Part shown: positions 23,089 to 30,601 of the stretch, in pieces
Layout of the letters: each line of letters opens with the position of its first letter
Numbering within the stretch: position 1 is the stretch's first letter
From: an uncultured Clostridia bacterium
Lineage (GTDB): Bacteria > Bacillota > Clostridia > Oscillospirales > Ruminococcaceae
Direction of reading: 5' to 3'
Assembly: GCA_947627945.1 (NCBI GenBank)
Contig: CANQYC010000004.1
Span: forward strand, 1 to 35,878
Length of the DNA: 35,878 nt
Notes under the pieces: model-generated
The model's input: only the letters and a program-made list of their open reading frames with translations
What the model was told of the DNA's origin: nothing
Database searches by the model: none
Translations under genes and position numbers: made by a program

Positions 23089-23150
23089 GATACCACCTCC
23101 AAATATCCTAATCTTTTTAGGACATCTATAATTCCTTCACCTTCATTAGC
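23085..23150 (-). pseudogene. C-terminal fragment of an unknown gene upstream of ORF A
   Basis: In the frame ending TGA at 23085-23087 the DNA reads ANEGEGIIDVLKRLGYLEVV then Ser and stop, which looks like a genuine protein C-terminus. The TGA overlaps the GTG of ORF A (GTGA). Upstream it runs straight into the dehydrogenase 5' remnant, so the rest of this gene is lost. It could be the tail of a toxin or enzyme whose partners are ORFs A and B; the sequence does not say which. Confidence 0.45.
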
Positions 23151-23299
23151 GCAGTACGCTCCGCCTGTTCTCTGTGTCCATAGTAGTGTAGTGCCACATC
23201 CGCCCCGCATTCCGCAAGCGTCATGGCGATCACCCGCCCCAGCTCACCGGATGCCCCGGTGACAAGGGCATTTTTTCCGCTCAGATCAATTTGCAGCAT
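23150..23299 (-). pseudogene. 5' remnant of the short-chain dehydrogenase/reductase gene
   Basis: From the ATG at 23297-23299 (AAGGGG upstream) the protein starts MLQIDLSGKNALVTGASGEL then GRVIAMTLAECGADVALHYYG, the Rossmann start of an SDR with cofactor motif TGASGELG. Similarity to SDR proteins stops near REQAERTA, and the frame ends shortly after in foreign DNA at 23126-23128. The promoter is intact. See the 3' remnant at 22331-22432. Confidence 0.85.
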
Positions 23300-23334
23300 G
23301 GTCAGTCCCCTTTCACGAGCATTTGATTTATTAT

Positions 23335-23363
23335 AGTATAGCATCTCCGGGAGTGGATGTCAA
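23335..23363 (-). promoter_or_regulatory. Promoter of the broken dehydrogenase gene
   Basis: On the minus strand -35 TTGACA (23358-23363) and -10 TATACT (23335-23340), 17-bp spacing, TGC before the -10. It may now drive the AT-rich ORFs A and B. Confidence 0.85.
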
Positions 23364-23393
23364 GGGGGCTCCCGAAAAATCCTCCCCCAGTCC

Positions 23394-23422
23394 TTGCTTT
23401 TTCCGGGGAAATCTGCTATAAT
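23394..23422 (+). promoter_or_regulatory. Promoter of the permease-tatD operon
   Basis: -35 TTGCTT (23394-23399), 17-bp spacer, -10 TATAAT (23417-23422) with TGC before it. The spacer begins TTTCCGGGGAAA, a variant of the recurring motif. It is divergent from the dehydrogenase promoter. Confidence 0.85.
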
Positions 23423-23453
23423 AAAAATAGATCATCTTGTGGGAGGTGTTGTC

Positions 23454-24563
23454 ATGTCTCTAAAAGCTCTCCGGCGGTTCTGTCAGTCCCAGCCGGTACT
23501 GGTCATCTCATTTTTGGCGGCAGTTGTCACCATGTGCATCGTACCGCCTGATAAGGGCTACCTCGGTTACAGCAACACCACCGTACTCATCGAACTGTTC
23601 TGTCTGATGCTGGCAGTTGCGGGGCTGCGCAGTGCCGGCATTTTCGAGAAAGCCACACAGATGCTCCTGCGGATGGCTGGCACCGTGCGGCGGCTGGGTC
23701 TGGTGTTCATGCTCCTCTGCTTCTTCTCGGCAATGCTGGTGACGAACGATGTCGCACTGCTCACCTTTGTGCCGCTGACGATCAGCTGTTTCCGGGAGAT
23801 ACACGATGAACGCAGCCGCATCCTGACCATTGTCTTTGAGGCAGCATCTGCCAATTTAGGCAGCATGCTGACGCCGGTCGGCAATCCGCAGAATCTCTTT
23901 TTATATGAGACGTTCCATCTCACAGCGGCGGATTTTATCCGCACCATGCTCCCCTCCGGGGTCGTGGGGCTTGTTTGTCTCCTGCTGCTGACATTGCTGC
24001 TGCCAAAGACATCCTGCCGTACTGAAACAGCGTCCTTCCCTGCCATCCGTCGACTGCCGGCACTGACACATACGGGCGTGTTTGCCATCTGTCTGCTGAC
24101 AGTGCTGCGGGTGCTGCCGGACTGGGGCTGCCTGCTGCTCACCCTCGTGGTCGTATTGCTGACGGACAGACGGCTCCTGGGCAAGGTGGATTATGCCCTG
24201 CTGGCGACCTTTGTATGCTTCTTTATCTTTGTGGGCAATATTTCCCGCATCGAGGCAGTCCGCAGCTTCTTTTCCTCGGTGCTGACCGGCAGAGAGCTGC
24301 TCATCGGTACATTGCTCTCACAGGGCATCAGCAATGTCCCCGCAGCGGTCATGCTGTCCGGCTTTACAGAAAACGGCACTGCCCTGATGCTCGGCGTAGA
24401 CATCGGCGGCTTCGGGACACTGATCGCCTCGCTGGCAAGCCTGATCGCATTTCAGCTCTACCGGAAGTCCGAGGGCGCAAAGTCCGGCAGGTTCCTGCTT
24501 TACTTCTCAGTAATCAATTTTGCATTGCTCGGCGTCTTGCTGCTGCTCGCATATCTTATATGA
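23454..24563 (+). CDS. Anion permease of the ArsB/NhaD/SLC13-like superfamily
   Basis: The 369-residue membrane protein has about ten hydrophobic segments. Features of the ion transporter superfamily are VTNDVALLTFVPLTI and SNVPAAVMLSGF, the paired half-site motifs with a conserved Asn, and ANLGSMLTPVGNPQNLFLY with the GNPQN turn. These resemble ArsB, YbiR and CitMHS proteins, so the substrate is an anion such as a carboxylate, arsenite or similar; the sequence cannot choose. The ATG at 23454 follows GGGAGGTG with 7-base spacing. The stop lies 13 bases before tatD, so the two are co-transcribed. Confidence 0.85.
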   Translation: MSLKALRRFCQSQPVLVISFLAAVVTMCIVPPDKGYLGYSNTTVLIELFCLMLAVAGLRSAGIFEKATQMLLRMAGTVRRLGLVFMLLCFFSAMLVTNDVALLTFVPLTISCFREIHDERSRILTIVFEAASANLGSMLTPVGNPQNLFLYETFHLTAADFIRTMLPSGVVGLVCLLLLTLLLPKTSCRTETASFPAIRRLPALTHTGVFAICLLTVLRVLPDWGCLLLTLVVVLLTDRRLLGKVDYALLATFVCFFIFVGNISRIEAVRSFFSSVLTGRELLIGTLLSQGISNVPAAVMLSGFTENGTALMLGVDIGGFGTLIASLASLIAFQLYRKSEGAKSGRFLLYFSVINFALLGVLLLLAYLI

Positions 24564-24576
24564 AAGGAAGATCCAT

Positions 24577-25353
24577 ATGATACAATATTATGACATCGGA
24601 CTCAATCTCTTTTGCAAGCAGTTTCCGGATCCGGAAAAAATTCTCCGGAATGCCGCAGAAGCTGGCGTTGCCTGTATCCTGACCGGCACCGACATGCAGG
24701 AGAATGAGAAAATCGCCGCATTCCTGCCGAAACGGGAGGTATGGGGCACTTGCGGCATCCATCCTCATAATGCCGACCGTGCCAGAAAAGAGGATTTTGA
24801 CCGCATGGAAGTGCTGCTCCGGGAGCAGCCGAAGTTTGTGGCAGTCGGGGAATGCGGACTGGATTTTGACAGAATGTTTTCCACAAAAGAAAACCAGATA
24901 CGCTGCCTGGAAAAGCACATTGTCCTTGCGGAACGTCTTGGCAAACCGCTTTTCCTGCATGAGCGGAGTGCCTCGGAGGAATTTCTGCGGCGGTTCCGGA
25001 AACATCCGGATATCTGCAAGCGTTCTGTCGTTCACTGCTTCACCGGCGACCGGCGGACGCTGGAGCAATATCTTGAGCTGGGATTTTCCATCGGCATCAC
25101 AGGCTGGATCTGTGATGACAGACGTGCGCAGCCGCTCCGGGATGCCGTTGCGGTGCTGCCGCTCGACCGGCTGCTCATCGAGACAGATGCCCCCTATCTC
25201 ACACCTCGGAACGTGCCGGGGCTTGGGCGGATCAATGTGCCGGAAAATGTGGTCTATGTCGCAAAGGCACTTGCCGCCTATAAAAAAGTTCCCGAAGAGG
25301 AGATCATCCGCCATGCAAAGGAAAATACAGAGCGGATATTTGGATTATCGTGA
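24577..25353 (+). CDS. tatD: TatD-family metal-dependent deoxyribonuclease
   Basis: The 258-residue protein closely follows E. coli TatD: YDIGLNLFCKQF at the N-terminus where YcfH-type relatives have HxH, then GTCGIHPHNA, VAVGECGLDFDR, SVVHCFTGDRRT, IGITGWICDDRR and LLIETDAPYLTPRN. The conserved Glu, His and Asp in these blocks are the metal ligands of a TIM-barrel amidohydrolase fold. TatD is a 3'-5' exonuclease and DNase implicated in repair and DNA turnover. The ATG follows AAAGGAAG; an upstream in-frame ATG at 24520 lies inside the permease gene and is not used. Last gene of its operon. Confidence 0.93.
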   Translation: MIQYYDIGLNLFCKQFPDPEKILRNAAEAGVACILTGTDMQENEKIAAFLPKREVWGTCGIHPHNADRARKEDFDRMEVLLREQPKFVAVGECGLDFDRMFSTKENQIRCLEKHIVLAERLGKPLFLHERSASEEFLRRFRKHPDICKRSVVHCFTGDRRTLEQYLELGFSIGITGWICDDRRAQPLRDAVAVLPLDRLLIETDAPYLTPRNVPGLGRINVPENVVYVAKALAAYKKVPEEEIIRHAKENTERIFGLS

Positions 25354-25362
25354 CAGGGATGC

Positions 25363-25377
25363 GGGGGCTTCGCCCCC
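25363..25377 (+). repeat. GGGGGC-TTC-GCCCCC hairpin after tatD
   Basis: A perfect 6-bp GC stem with a 3-base loop 9 bases after the tatD stop. This element recurs between genes in many Clostridia. It is not followed by T residues here. Confidence 0.6.
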
Positions 25378-25396
25378 TGCACCCCTGTTTTAAAGA

Positions 25397-25425
25397 AGCA
25401 GACTCCCGGACGGGAGCCTGCTATT
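25397..25425. terminator. Bidirectional terminator between tatD and clpC
   Basis: AGCAG-A-CTCCCG and CGGGAG-C-CTGCT pair with one internal mismatch and a 2-base centre. TATTTTTAT follows on the plus strand and TCTTT on the minus strand. The clpC stop lies 2 bases away. Confidence 0.75.
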
Positions 25426-25426
25426 T

Positions 25427-27736
25427 TTATAAAAATTGCACCACAACGCCGTTTTCATCCGTCGTGACAACGATCTTCCAGAACTGCGTCCCCTTGTCGA
25501 TCATTTCCTCGGCGATCGCATCCTCCACATGATCCCGGATCACACGCCGGATCTCACGGGCACCGTACTTGCGACCGAATGCCTCCGCTGCGATCTTTTG
25601 CAGGGCTTCCCGGTCATATTCCAGTGTGATCGCCTTTTCCTCGAGCGGTGTGCGCATCTCATCGAGCATCAGCCCGGCAATGTCCGCATAATTCTCCTCC
25701 GTCAGCGGACGGAAGCAGATCACCTCATCGATACGGCTGAGGAATTCCGGACGCAGGAACTCCCGCAGTGCCTTCATGGCACGCTCCTTGCTGATCTCCT
25801 CTGCTGTCCGGTTGAAGCCGACGCCAGTCGACTTGTCGGTAGAACCCGCATTGGAGGTCATGCAGATGATGGTATGGGCGAAGCTGACAGTCCTACCCTG
25901 CGCATCCTCTATCCTGCCCTCATCCAGTATCTGCATCAGAATGTTCATTACATCCGGATGTGCCTTTTCGATCTCATCGAACAGAATGACGGAATAGGGC
26001 TTTCTGCGCACTTTTTCCGTAAGCTGTCCGGCATCGTCATAGCCCACATATCCGGGCGGTGAACCGATGAGTCTTGCGACAGAGTGCTTCTCCATAAACT
26101 CCGTCATATCCAGCCGGATGAGCGGATCGGCAGCATCGAACAGCTCCTCCGCCAGCACCTTGACCAGCTCCGTCTTGCCCACGCCGGTGGGTCCCACAAA
26201 GATGAACGATGCCGGGCGGATGCGCTCACTGAGCTGCACCCGTGTGCGCTTGATGGCTCTTGCCAGTGCATCGACCGCCTCATCCTGTCCGATGATCTTC
26301 TTCCGGAGACGTTCACCGAGCTGTTTCATCCGTGTCAGTTCGCTCTCGGCGATCTTATTTGCAGGGATCCCCGTCCACAGCTCAATGACTGCCGCCAGAT
26401 CGCCCTCCGTCACCTGCACATTTTCACACTGTGCCGCCAATTCTTTCTGCTGCACTTCGAGACGGCTCACCGCAGCCTTGGCTTCGGCAATGCCCTCGTA
26501 ATCCGGTTCATCCTGCTCCTCAAGTTCCGTCAGGTTCTGCTTTTCCCGCTCCAGCTCCACGCCGGTGCGCTGCAATTCTGCGATGACAGGCGTCATGATG
26601 TTCCGGTATGCGCAGCTCTCATCGAGCAGGTCAATGGCTTTATCCGGCAGGAAACGGCTGGTGATATACCGCTCGGACAGGACAGCGCACATGTGCAGGA
26701 TGGGCTTCTCCACCTTGACATGATGATAGTCCTCGTAATACTGCTTGATGCCGCAAAGCACTTCAAACGTCTCCTCCACCGTCGGCTCGGAGATGGTGAT
26801 GGGCTGGAAACGGCGTTCGAGGGCACTGTCCTTCTCGATATACTTCCGGTACTCCTTGAAAGTTGTCGCACCGATGACCTGAAGCTCACCCCGGGAAAGG
26901 GCAGGTTTCAGGATATTTGCCGCATTCATGGAACCCTCTGAGTCCCCTGCCCCGACCAGATTGTGTACCTCGTCAATGAACAGGATGACATTGCCCGCAC
27001 GCTTCACATCGGCGATCAGTCCCTTGACACGTCCCTCGAACTGTCCCCGGAACTGCGTGCCGGCGACCAGAGCAGTCAGATCGAGCAGGTAGATCTGCTT
27101 ATCGCACAGGGAACTTGTCGCCCTGCCTTCGGCGATGCGCTGGGCGATGCCCTCGGCGATGGCGGTCTTGCCAACACCCGGCTCACCGATCAGGCAGGGA
27201 TTGTTCTTGGTACGCCGGGACAGGATCTGCATGGCACGGTCAATGGCACGATCCCTGCCGATGATCCTGTCAAGCTCTCCGTTTGCTGCCTTCCGGGTCA
27301 GGTTGGTGCAGTAGTTATCGAGATATTTATACTCTGCCGGAGCTTCTTTCTTCTTGCGGCGTTCTTTGTTCTTTGCCTTTTTCTCACTGCCGGCAGGCGG
27401 TGTTTCCTTTGCAGATGCAGATGCGGAGGTGCTGAAAATATTGCGCAGGAAATTCGGCATGGCATTGATCGTGCCGCTGAACGGCGCATCGGGCACATTG
27501 CCGTCCTCTCCCTCTTCATCCATGCCGTTCTCACGCATCATCTCCATCATCTGGTCGGAGATCTCCTCCAGATCTTCCTCATTGATATGGGCACGCTTGA
27601 GGTATTCATTGATACTTGGCAAATTCAGCTCCTTGGCGCAGACAAGGCAATAGCTTTCGTTCTTGCTCTGGTCTCCGTTCATAGATGTGAGAAAGATCAC
27701 TGCGGGTCTTTTCTTGCATCGGCTGCATATCATCAT
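25427..27736 (-). CDS. clpC: ClpC-type AAA+ unfoldase with McsA-like zinc finger in place of the Clp N-domain
   Basis: The 769-residue protein unfolds substrates for ClpP. It starts with a Cys4 zinc finger (C4, C7, C30, C33: [12 protein letters not shown] and CLVCAKEL) like that of the McsA adaptor, then a linker of about 90 residues that is acidic then Lys-rich; the double Clp_N repeat is absent. AAA-1 has Walker [10 protein letters not shown] (184-192) and Walker B ILFIDE (251-256). A middle coiled region lies at about 385-435. AAA-2 has GPTGVGKTE (515-523) and VILFDE (583-588). VGF (639-641) is in the ClpP-docking loop position. The start is the first of two ATGs (27734-27736), with AAGGG 11 bases upstream. 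Last gene of the long operon. Confidence 0.88.
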   Translation of the reverse strand: MMICSRCKKRPAVIFLTSMNGDQSKNESYCLVCAKELNLPSINEYLKRAHINEEDLEEISDQMMEMMRENGMDEEGEDGNVPDAPFSGTINAMPNFLRNIFSTSASASAKETPPAGSEKKAKNKERRKKKEAPAEYKYLDNYCTNLTRKAANGELDRIIGRDRAIDRAMQILSRRTKNNPCLIGEPGVGKTAIAEGIAQRIAEGRATSSLCDKQIYLLDLTALVAGTQFRGQFEGRVKGLIADVKRAGNVILFIDEVHNLVGAGDSEGSMNAANILKPALSRGELQVIGATTFKEYRKYIEKDSALERRFQPITISEPTVEETFEVLCGIKQYYEDYHHVKVEKPILHMCAVLSERYITSRFLPDKAIDLLDESCAYRNIMTPVIAELQRTGVELEREKQNLTELEEQDEPDYEGIAEAKAAVSRLEVQQKELAAQCENVQVTEGDLAAVIELWTGIPANKIAESELTRMKQLGERLRKKIIGQDEAVDALARAIKRTRVQLSERIRPASFIFVGPTGVGKTELVKVLAEELFDAADPLIRLDMTEFMEKHSVARLIGSPPGYVGYDDAGQLTEKVRRKPYSVILFDEIEKAHPDVMNILMQILDEGRIEDAQGRTVSFAHTIICMTSNAGSTDKSTGVGFNRTAEEISKERAMKALREFLRPEFLSRIDEVICFRPLTEENYADIAGLMLDEMRTPLEEKAITLEYDREALQKIAAEAFGRKYGAREIRRVIRDHVEDAIAEEMIDKGTQFWKIVVTTDENGVVVQFL

Positions 27737-27802
27737 TATCGAATCATCCCTTCTGTGTATCTCTGTCAGACATTCCCGGAACCTCTCCGGAACACTGTAT
27801 TC

Positions 27803-27821
27803 CCGATTTCCGGGAATATCT
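27803..27821 (-). repeat. Inverted repeat between the CvpA-like gene and clpC
   Basis: ATTCCCG and CGGGAAT form a 7-bp inverted repeat with a 5-base loop directly after the CvpA-like stop. There is no T-run. The 86-base gap holds no clear promoter, so clpC is probably read through from upstream. Confidence 0.45.
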
Positions 27822-27822
27822 G

Positions 27823-28668
27823 TCATATCCGGTACAGGTACCGGAAAAAGATCGTGTGATCAATGGTCTTCTGATTGAAGAGCAGCATTTCATTGTCCGT
27901 CAGCATCACCACGAGCCGCACAGCGACCGTGAAGATCAGCAGCAGACAGGCTGCCTCGATCAGTCCTGCCGGCACTGCCAGCAGATGGTTCCCACGCCGG
28001 ACATGCATCTGCTCCTCGAAATTGCCGCCGACCGAGGCGATCACACCATAGATCACCAGCATCAGCAGTTCAATGAGCAGGAACAATGCCATCCTGACGA
28101 GTCGCAGATAGGAGGGGCGGTAGAGATCCTCCTCGACCATCTGCGCTGCCGCAAGACTGTCTCCGCTGCCGAGCAGTCCGGCAAGCCGCACCACCGCATC
28201 CGGACGGCTGGCATACAGCTCCCGCAGCGGCTGACCCGCATGGGATGGCTGCCGCTCCGTGACAGCCGTCTCCACCACATTGCACACCGCCGCATACATT
28301 GCCTCCGGCAGTTTCGCATCGCCTTTCTCCTCCGCAAGCGTGAAGGTTCTGCGGAGTGAAGCGGCATCTATCGGTTCGTCTGCGTATTCCTCCGTCAGCA
28401 GCAGATTGTCAGCCGCTGCCGCATAGACATCCCAGTCCTCCTGATTGAACCGCTCCTGCATCGTTACCGTGAGATTTTCCCGGAACAGGGTGCGGTACAC
28501 AAAATCTTTCAGCAGTGAACTGCCATAGATGCCCACCGCCATCGCCACGAGAAACCCGATGAGCTGAAACACGATCTTGTTAAAGCCGCGGGAAATGGCA
28601 GAGTACAGGATGCCTGCCGTGATGCTCAGTGCCAGAATATCATAAAACCACCAGAATTGTGTTCCCAT
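27823..28668 (-). CDS. CvpA-like membrane protein
   Basis: The 281-residue protein has two to three N-terminal helices (FYDILALSITAGILYSAISRG and IVFQLIGFLVAMAVGIYGSS), which match the CvpA/colicin V production family. A middle region of about 120 residues rich in Glu, Ala and Leu follows, and two C-terminal hydrophobic helices (LFLLIELLMLVIYGVI and IEAACLLLIFTVAVRLVVML). CvpA proteins are linked to envelope integrity and biofilm; their molecular role is unclear. The ATG follows GGAGGG. It lies between the DUF5711 protein and clpC, 11 bases after the former. Confidence 0.75.
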   Translation of the reverse strand: MGTQFWWFYDILALSITAGILYSAISRGFNKIVFQLIGFLVAMAVGIYGSSLLKDFVYRTLFRENLTVTMQERFNQEDWDVYAAAADNLLLTEEYADEPIDAASLRRTFTLAEEKGDAKLPEAMYAAVCNVVETAVTERQPSHAGQPLRELYASRPDAVVRLAGLLGSGDSLAAAQMVEEDLYRPSYLRLVRMALFLLIELLMLVIYGVIASVGGNFEEQMHVRRGNHLLAVPAGLIEAACLLLIFTVAVRLVVMLTDNEMLLFNQKTIDHTIFFRYLYRI

Positions 28669-28679
28669 AGCACCCTCCG

Positions 28680-29828
28680 TCAGCTCTCGATACGATGTAT
28701 CTTGTCATAGCCCAGCAGATAGAAATACTTGCCGTACCGCAGGATCCTGTCATAGGCATCCGTGACCGGTGTCGCCTTCATCTCCTGCCCGCTGAATGCA
28801 AAGCTGCGGATGCTGCTGCCCGACAGGAGATATGCCGTCTCCCCGTCAAGGATCACATTCCGTGCAATGCTGTCGAGCTGCACCGTTGCCGGTGCGGCAG
28901 ATCTGTCTGAAAACAGCAGCAGCACGGACTGTCTGCGTTCCTCATTTTTCAGCAGCACTGCGCCCTTGTCCTCTGAAAAGGCAAAATCTGTCATTTCTGC
29001 GTTGTAATCATAGCTCCCTGCCAAGGCACCCGTGCTTGTATAATATGCAGCTTTGGTATCGCCTATCACAAAGGCACCGCCGTCCTGCATCGCAAAGACC
29101 TGCAAACAGAGTGTCGGCAGCGGTGCAGTCGTCCACTTGACATCATTTTCGTCAAAGGAGATGCATTGCAGTGTGGTGATCAGTTCGCCGCCAGATGCGC
29201 CGATGGTGGAGAAGATGCAGCCGTCACCGGAAAAGCTGACATCCGAGAGACGCTCCACACATTCACGGGTATAAATGACCTTTCCATTGGTATCATACAC
29301 CGTCAGGCGGCAGGCATATGTCTCGGATTCCGTGACGATGGCGACCCTGCCATCCTCACTGATCACCCCGAACCAGATCGGCTGATCGGTCGTCAGTTCA
29401 TACTGTTCCTTGTTCCGGGAGTCCACCCGGAAGTTGGTGCCGTTGATGGAATAGAGCAGCACCCGGGAGCCGGAAGTCTTCATTGCCGCATTGCTGTAGG
29501 CATGCTGCCGGCTGTCGAGAAGTGTCCCATCCGCACTGTAGATATACAGATACTTGTCACACAGGATGAACAGATCCGACTGCACAAAGTCCGCAAAATA
29601 CTCCACGCCGCCCGAGACGGCAAGTTCAAACGTGCCGTCCGATTCCTCATTGCGTGTGATATTCTGATACCGTGAGCCGATCCCCTGCAGCTTCGGGAAC
29701 CAAGTGTCCCGTTTGGAATAGACCAGCAGTGCCACACCCAGCACGACTAAGAACATCAGCAGCTTGAGCATCCGCCTTCGGCGTTTCAGGCGGCGGCGCA
29801 GCACCACCACATCCACATTTTTTGACAT
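28680..29828 (-). CDS. DUF5711-type membrane-anchored beta-propeller protein
   Basis: The 382-residue protein has a very basic N-terminus (RRRLKRRRR), one transmembrane helix (about 22-37, LLMFLVVLGVALLVYS) and an extracellular region of repeating beta-rich segments such as LYIYSADGTLLDS, LTVYDTNGKVIY and VFAMQDGGAFVIGD. This pattern suggests a WD40-like or PQQ-like propeller and fits DUF5711, a family of unknown function found in Clostridia. The Shine-Dalgarno GGAGGAGGGAG lies just before the ATG. It begins 14 bases after truA and is co-transcribed with the CvpA-like gene. Confidence 0.75.
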   Translation of the reverse strand: MSKNVDVVVLRRRLKRRRRMLKLLMFLVVLGVALLVYSKRDTWFPKLQGIGSRYQNITRNEESDGTFELAVSGGVEYFADFVQSDLFILCDKYLYIYSADGTLLDSRQHAYSNAAMKTSGSRVLLYSINGTNFRVDSRNKEQYELTTDQPIWFGVISEDGRVAIVTESETYACRLTVYDTNGKVIYTRECVERLSDVSFSGDGCIFSTIGASGGELITTLQCISFDENDVKWTTAPLPTLCLQVFAMQDGGAFVIGDTKAAYYTSTGALAGSYDYNAEMTDFAFSEDKGAVLLKNEERRQSVLLLFSDRSAAPATVQLDSIARNVILDGETAYLLSGSSIRSFAFSGQEMKATPVTDAYDRILRYGKYFYLLGYDKIHRIES

Positions 29829-29842
29829 TCGTCTCCCTCCTC

Positions 29843-30601
29843 CTATTCCGGATCCAACACAGCATCGTCATAGAATACACGGTTCAGGTACAGACCGTGT
29901 GCCGGTGCTGTCCGGCCGGCAAACTGACGATCCCCGGCTGCCAGAATGGCATCTAATCTCTCTGCTGGGATCCTGCCCTCATTGATATCCAGAAGTGTCC
30001 CCACAATGATCCTCACCATGTTATATAAAAAGCCATTGCCCCGGATCAGCAGTTCGGTTTTCTCTCCCTGCTGCCGGAGGCGGATGCTGTAGATCTGCCT
30101 GACGGTATCCGCATCCTCCCGGCATGCCGAACAGAACGAACGGAAGTCATGCACGCCGACCAGACGCTGTGCTGCCGCTTCGACCAGCTCCGCATGAAAG
30201 GGTCTCCGGTAATGGCAGGCAAGGTCGGTCGTGAACGGATCCTTGCTCTCGCTGCAATGCAGCAGATAGGCATATTCCTTTCCCTTGCAGGAAAACCTCG
30301 CATGAAACTCCGGCGGTGCCTCCTCGCAGGAGAGAATGGAAATATCCTTCGGTAATTCTCCGTTGACACCACGGACAAAACCGAGCGTGCGGATCTGGCT
30401 GCTGGTCTGCACCGAAAAGCAGAACCGCCGGGCATGGACTCCGGCATCCGTCCGGGAGCAGCCATGGATGATGACCGGTTCATTCAGCACCCGGCTCACA
30501 CAGCGTTGTGTGACCTCCTGCACGGTAATGCCGTTGTTCTGCATCTGAAATCCGTGATAGGCAGTGCCCCGGTATGCCATGATGACTTTCAGATTCCTCA
30601 T
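29843..30601 (-). CDS. truA: tRNA pseudouridine synthase A (positions 38-40)
   Basis: The 252-residue enzyme isomerises U38-40 in the tRNA anticodon arm. The N-terminus MRNLKVIMAYRGTAYHGFQ and the catalytic loop CSRTDAGVHA with Asp52 are diagnostic, and DPFTTDLACHY and FLYNMVRIIVGTL match the family's core. The ATG overlaps the YfhO-type stop (ATGA), so translation is coupled; the Shine-Dalgarno is weak (GGGGAAAG at a distance). truA next to ecfA1-ecfA2-ecfT is a widespread arrangement in Firmicutes, here interrupted by the YfhO-type gene. Confidence 0.95.
   Translation of the reverse strand: MRNLKVIMAYRGTAYHGFQMQNNGITVQEVTQRCVSRVLNEPVIIHGCSRTDAGVHARRFCFSVQTSSQIRTLGFVRGVNGELPKDISILSCEEAPPEFHARFSCKGKEYAYLLHCSESKDPFTTDLACHYRRPFHAELVEAAAQRLVGVHDFRSFCSACREDADTVRQIYSIRLRQQGEKTELLIRGNGFLYNMVRIIVGTLLDINEGRIPAERLDAILAAGDRQFAGRTAPAHGLYLNRVFYDDAVLDPE

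Noticed and set aside
22187-23299. Intact integrative element with att sites at tRNA-Ser
   Set aside because: I looked for a second copy of the tRNA 3' end near the right junction and found none; there is no integrase or excisionase gene in the segment.
25361-25380. GGGGGCTTCGCCCCC as the tatD terminator
   Set aside because: No T-run follows; the hairpin at 25397-25425 with TATTTTTAT is the better terminator.
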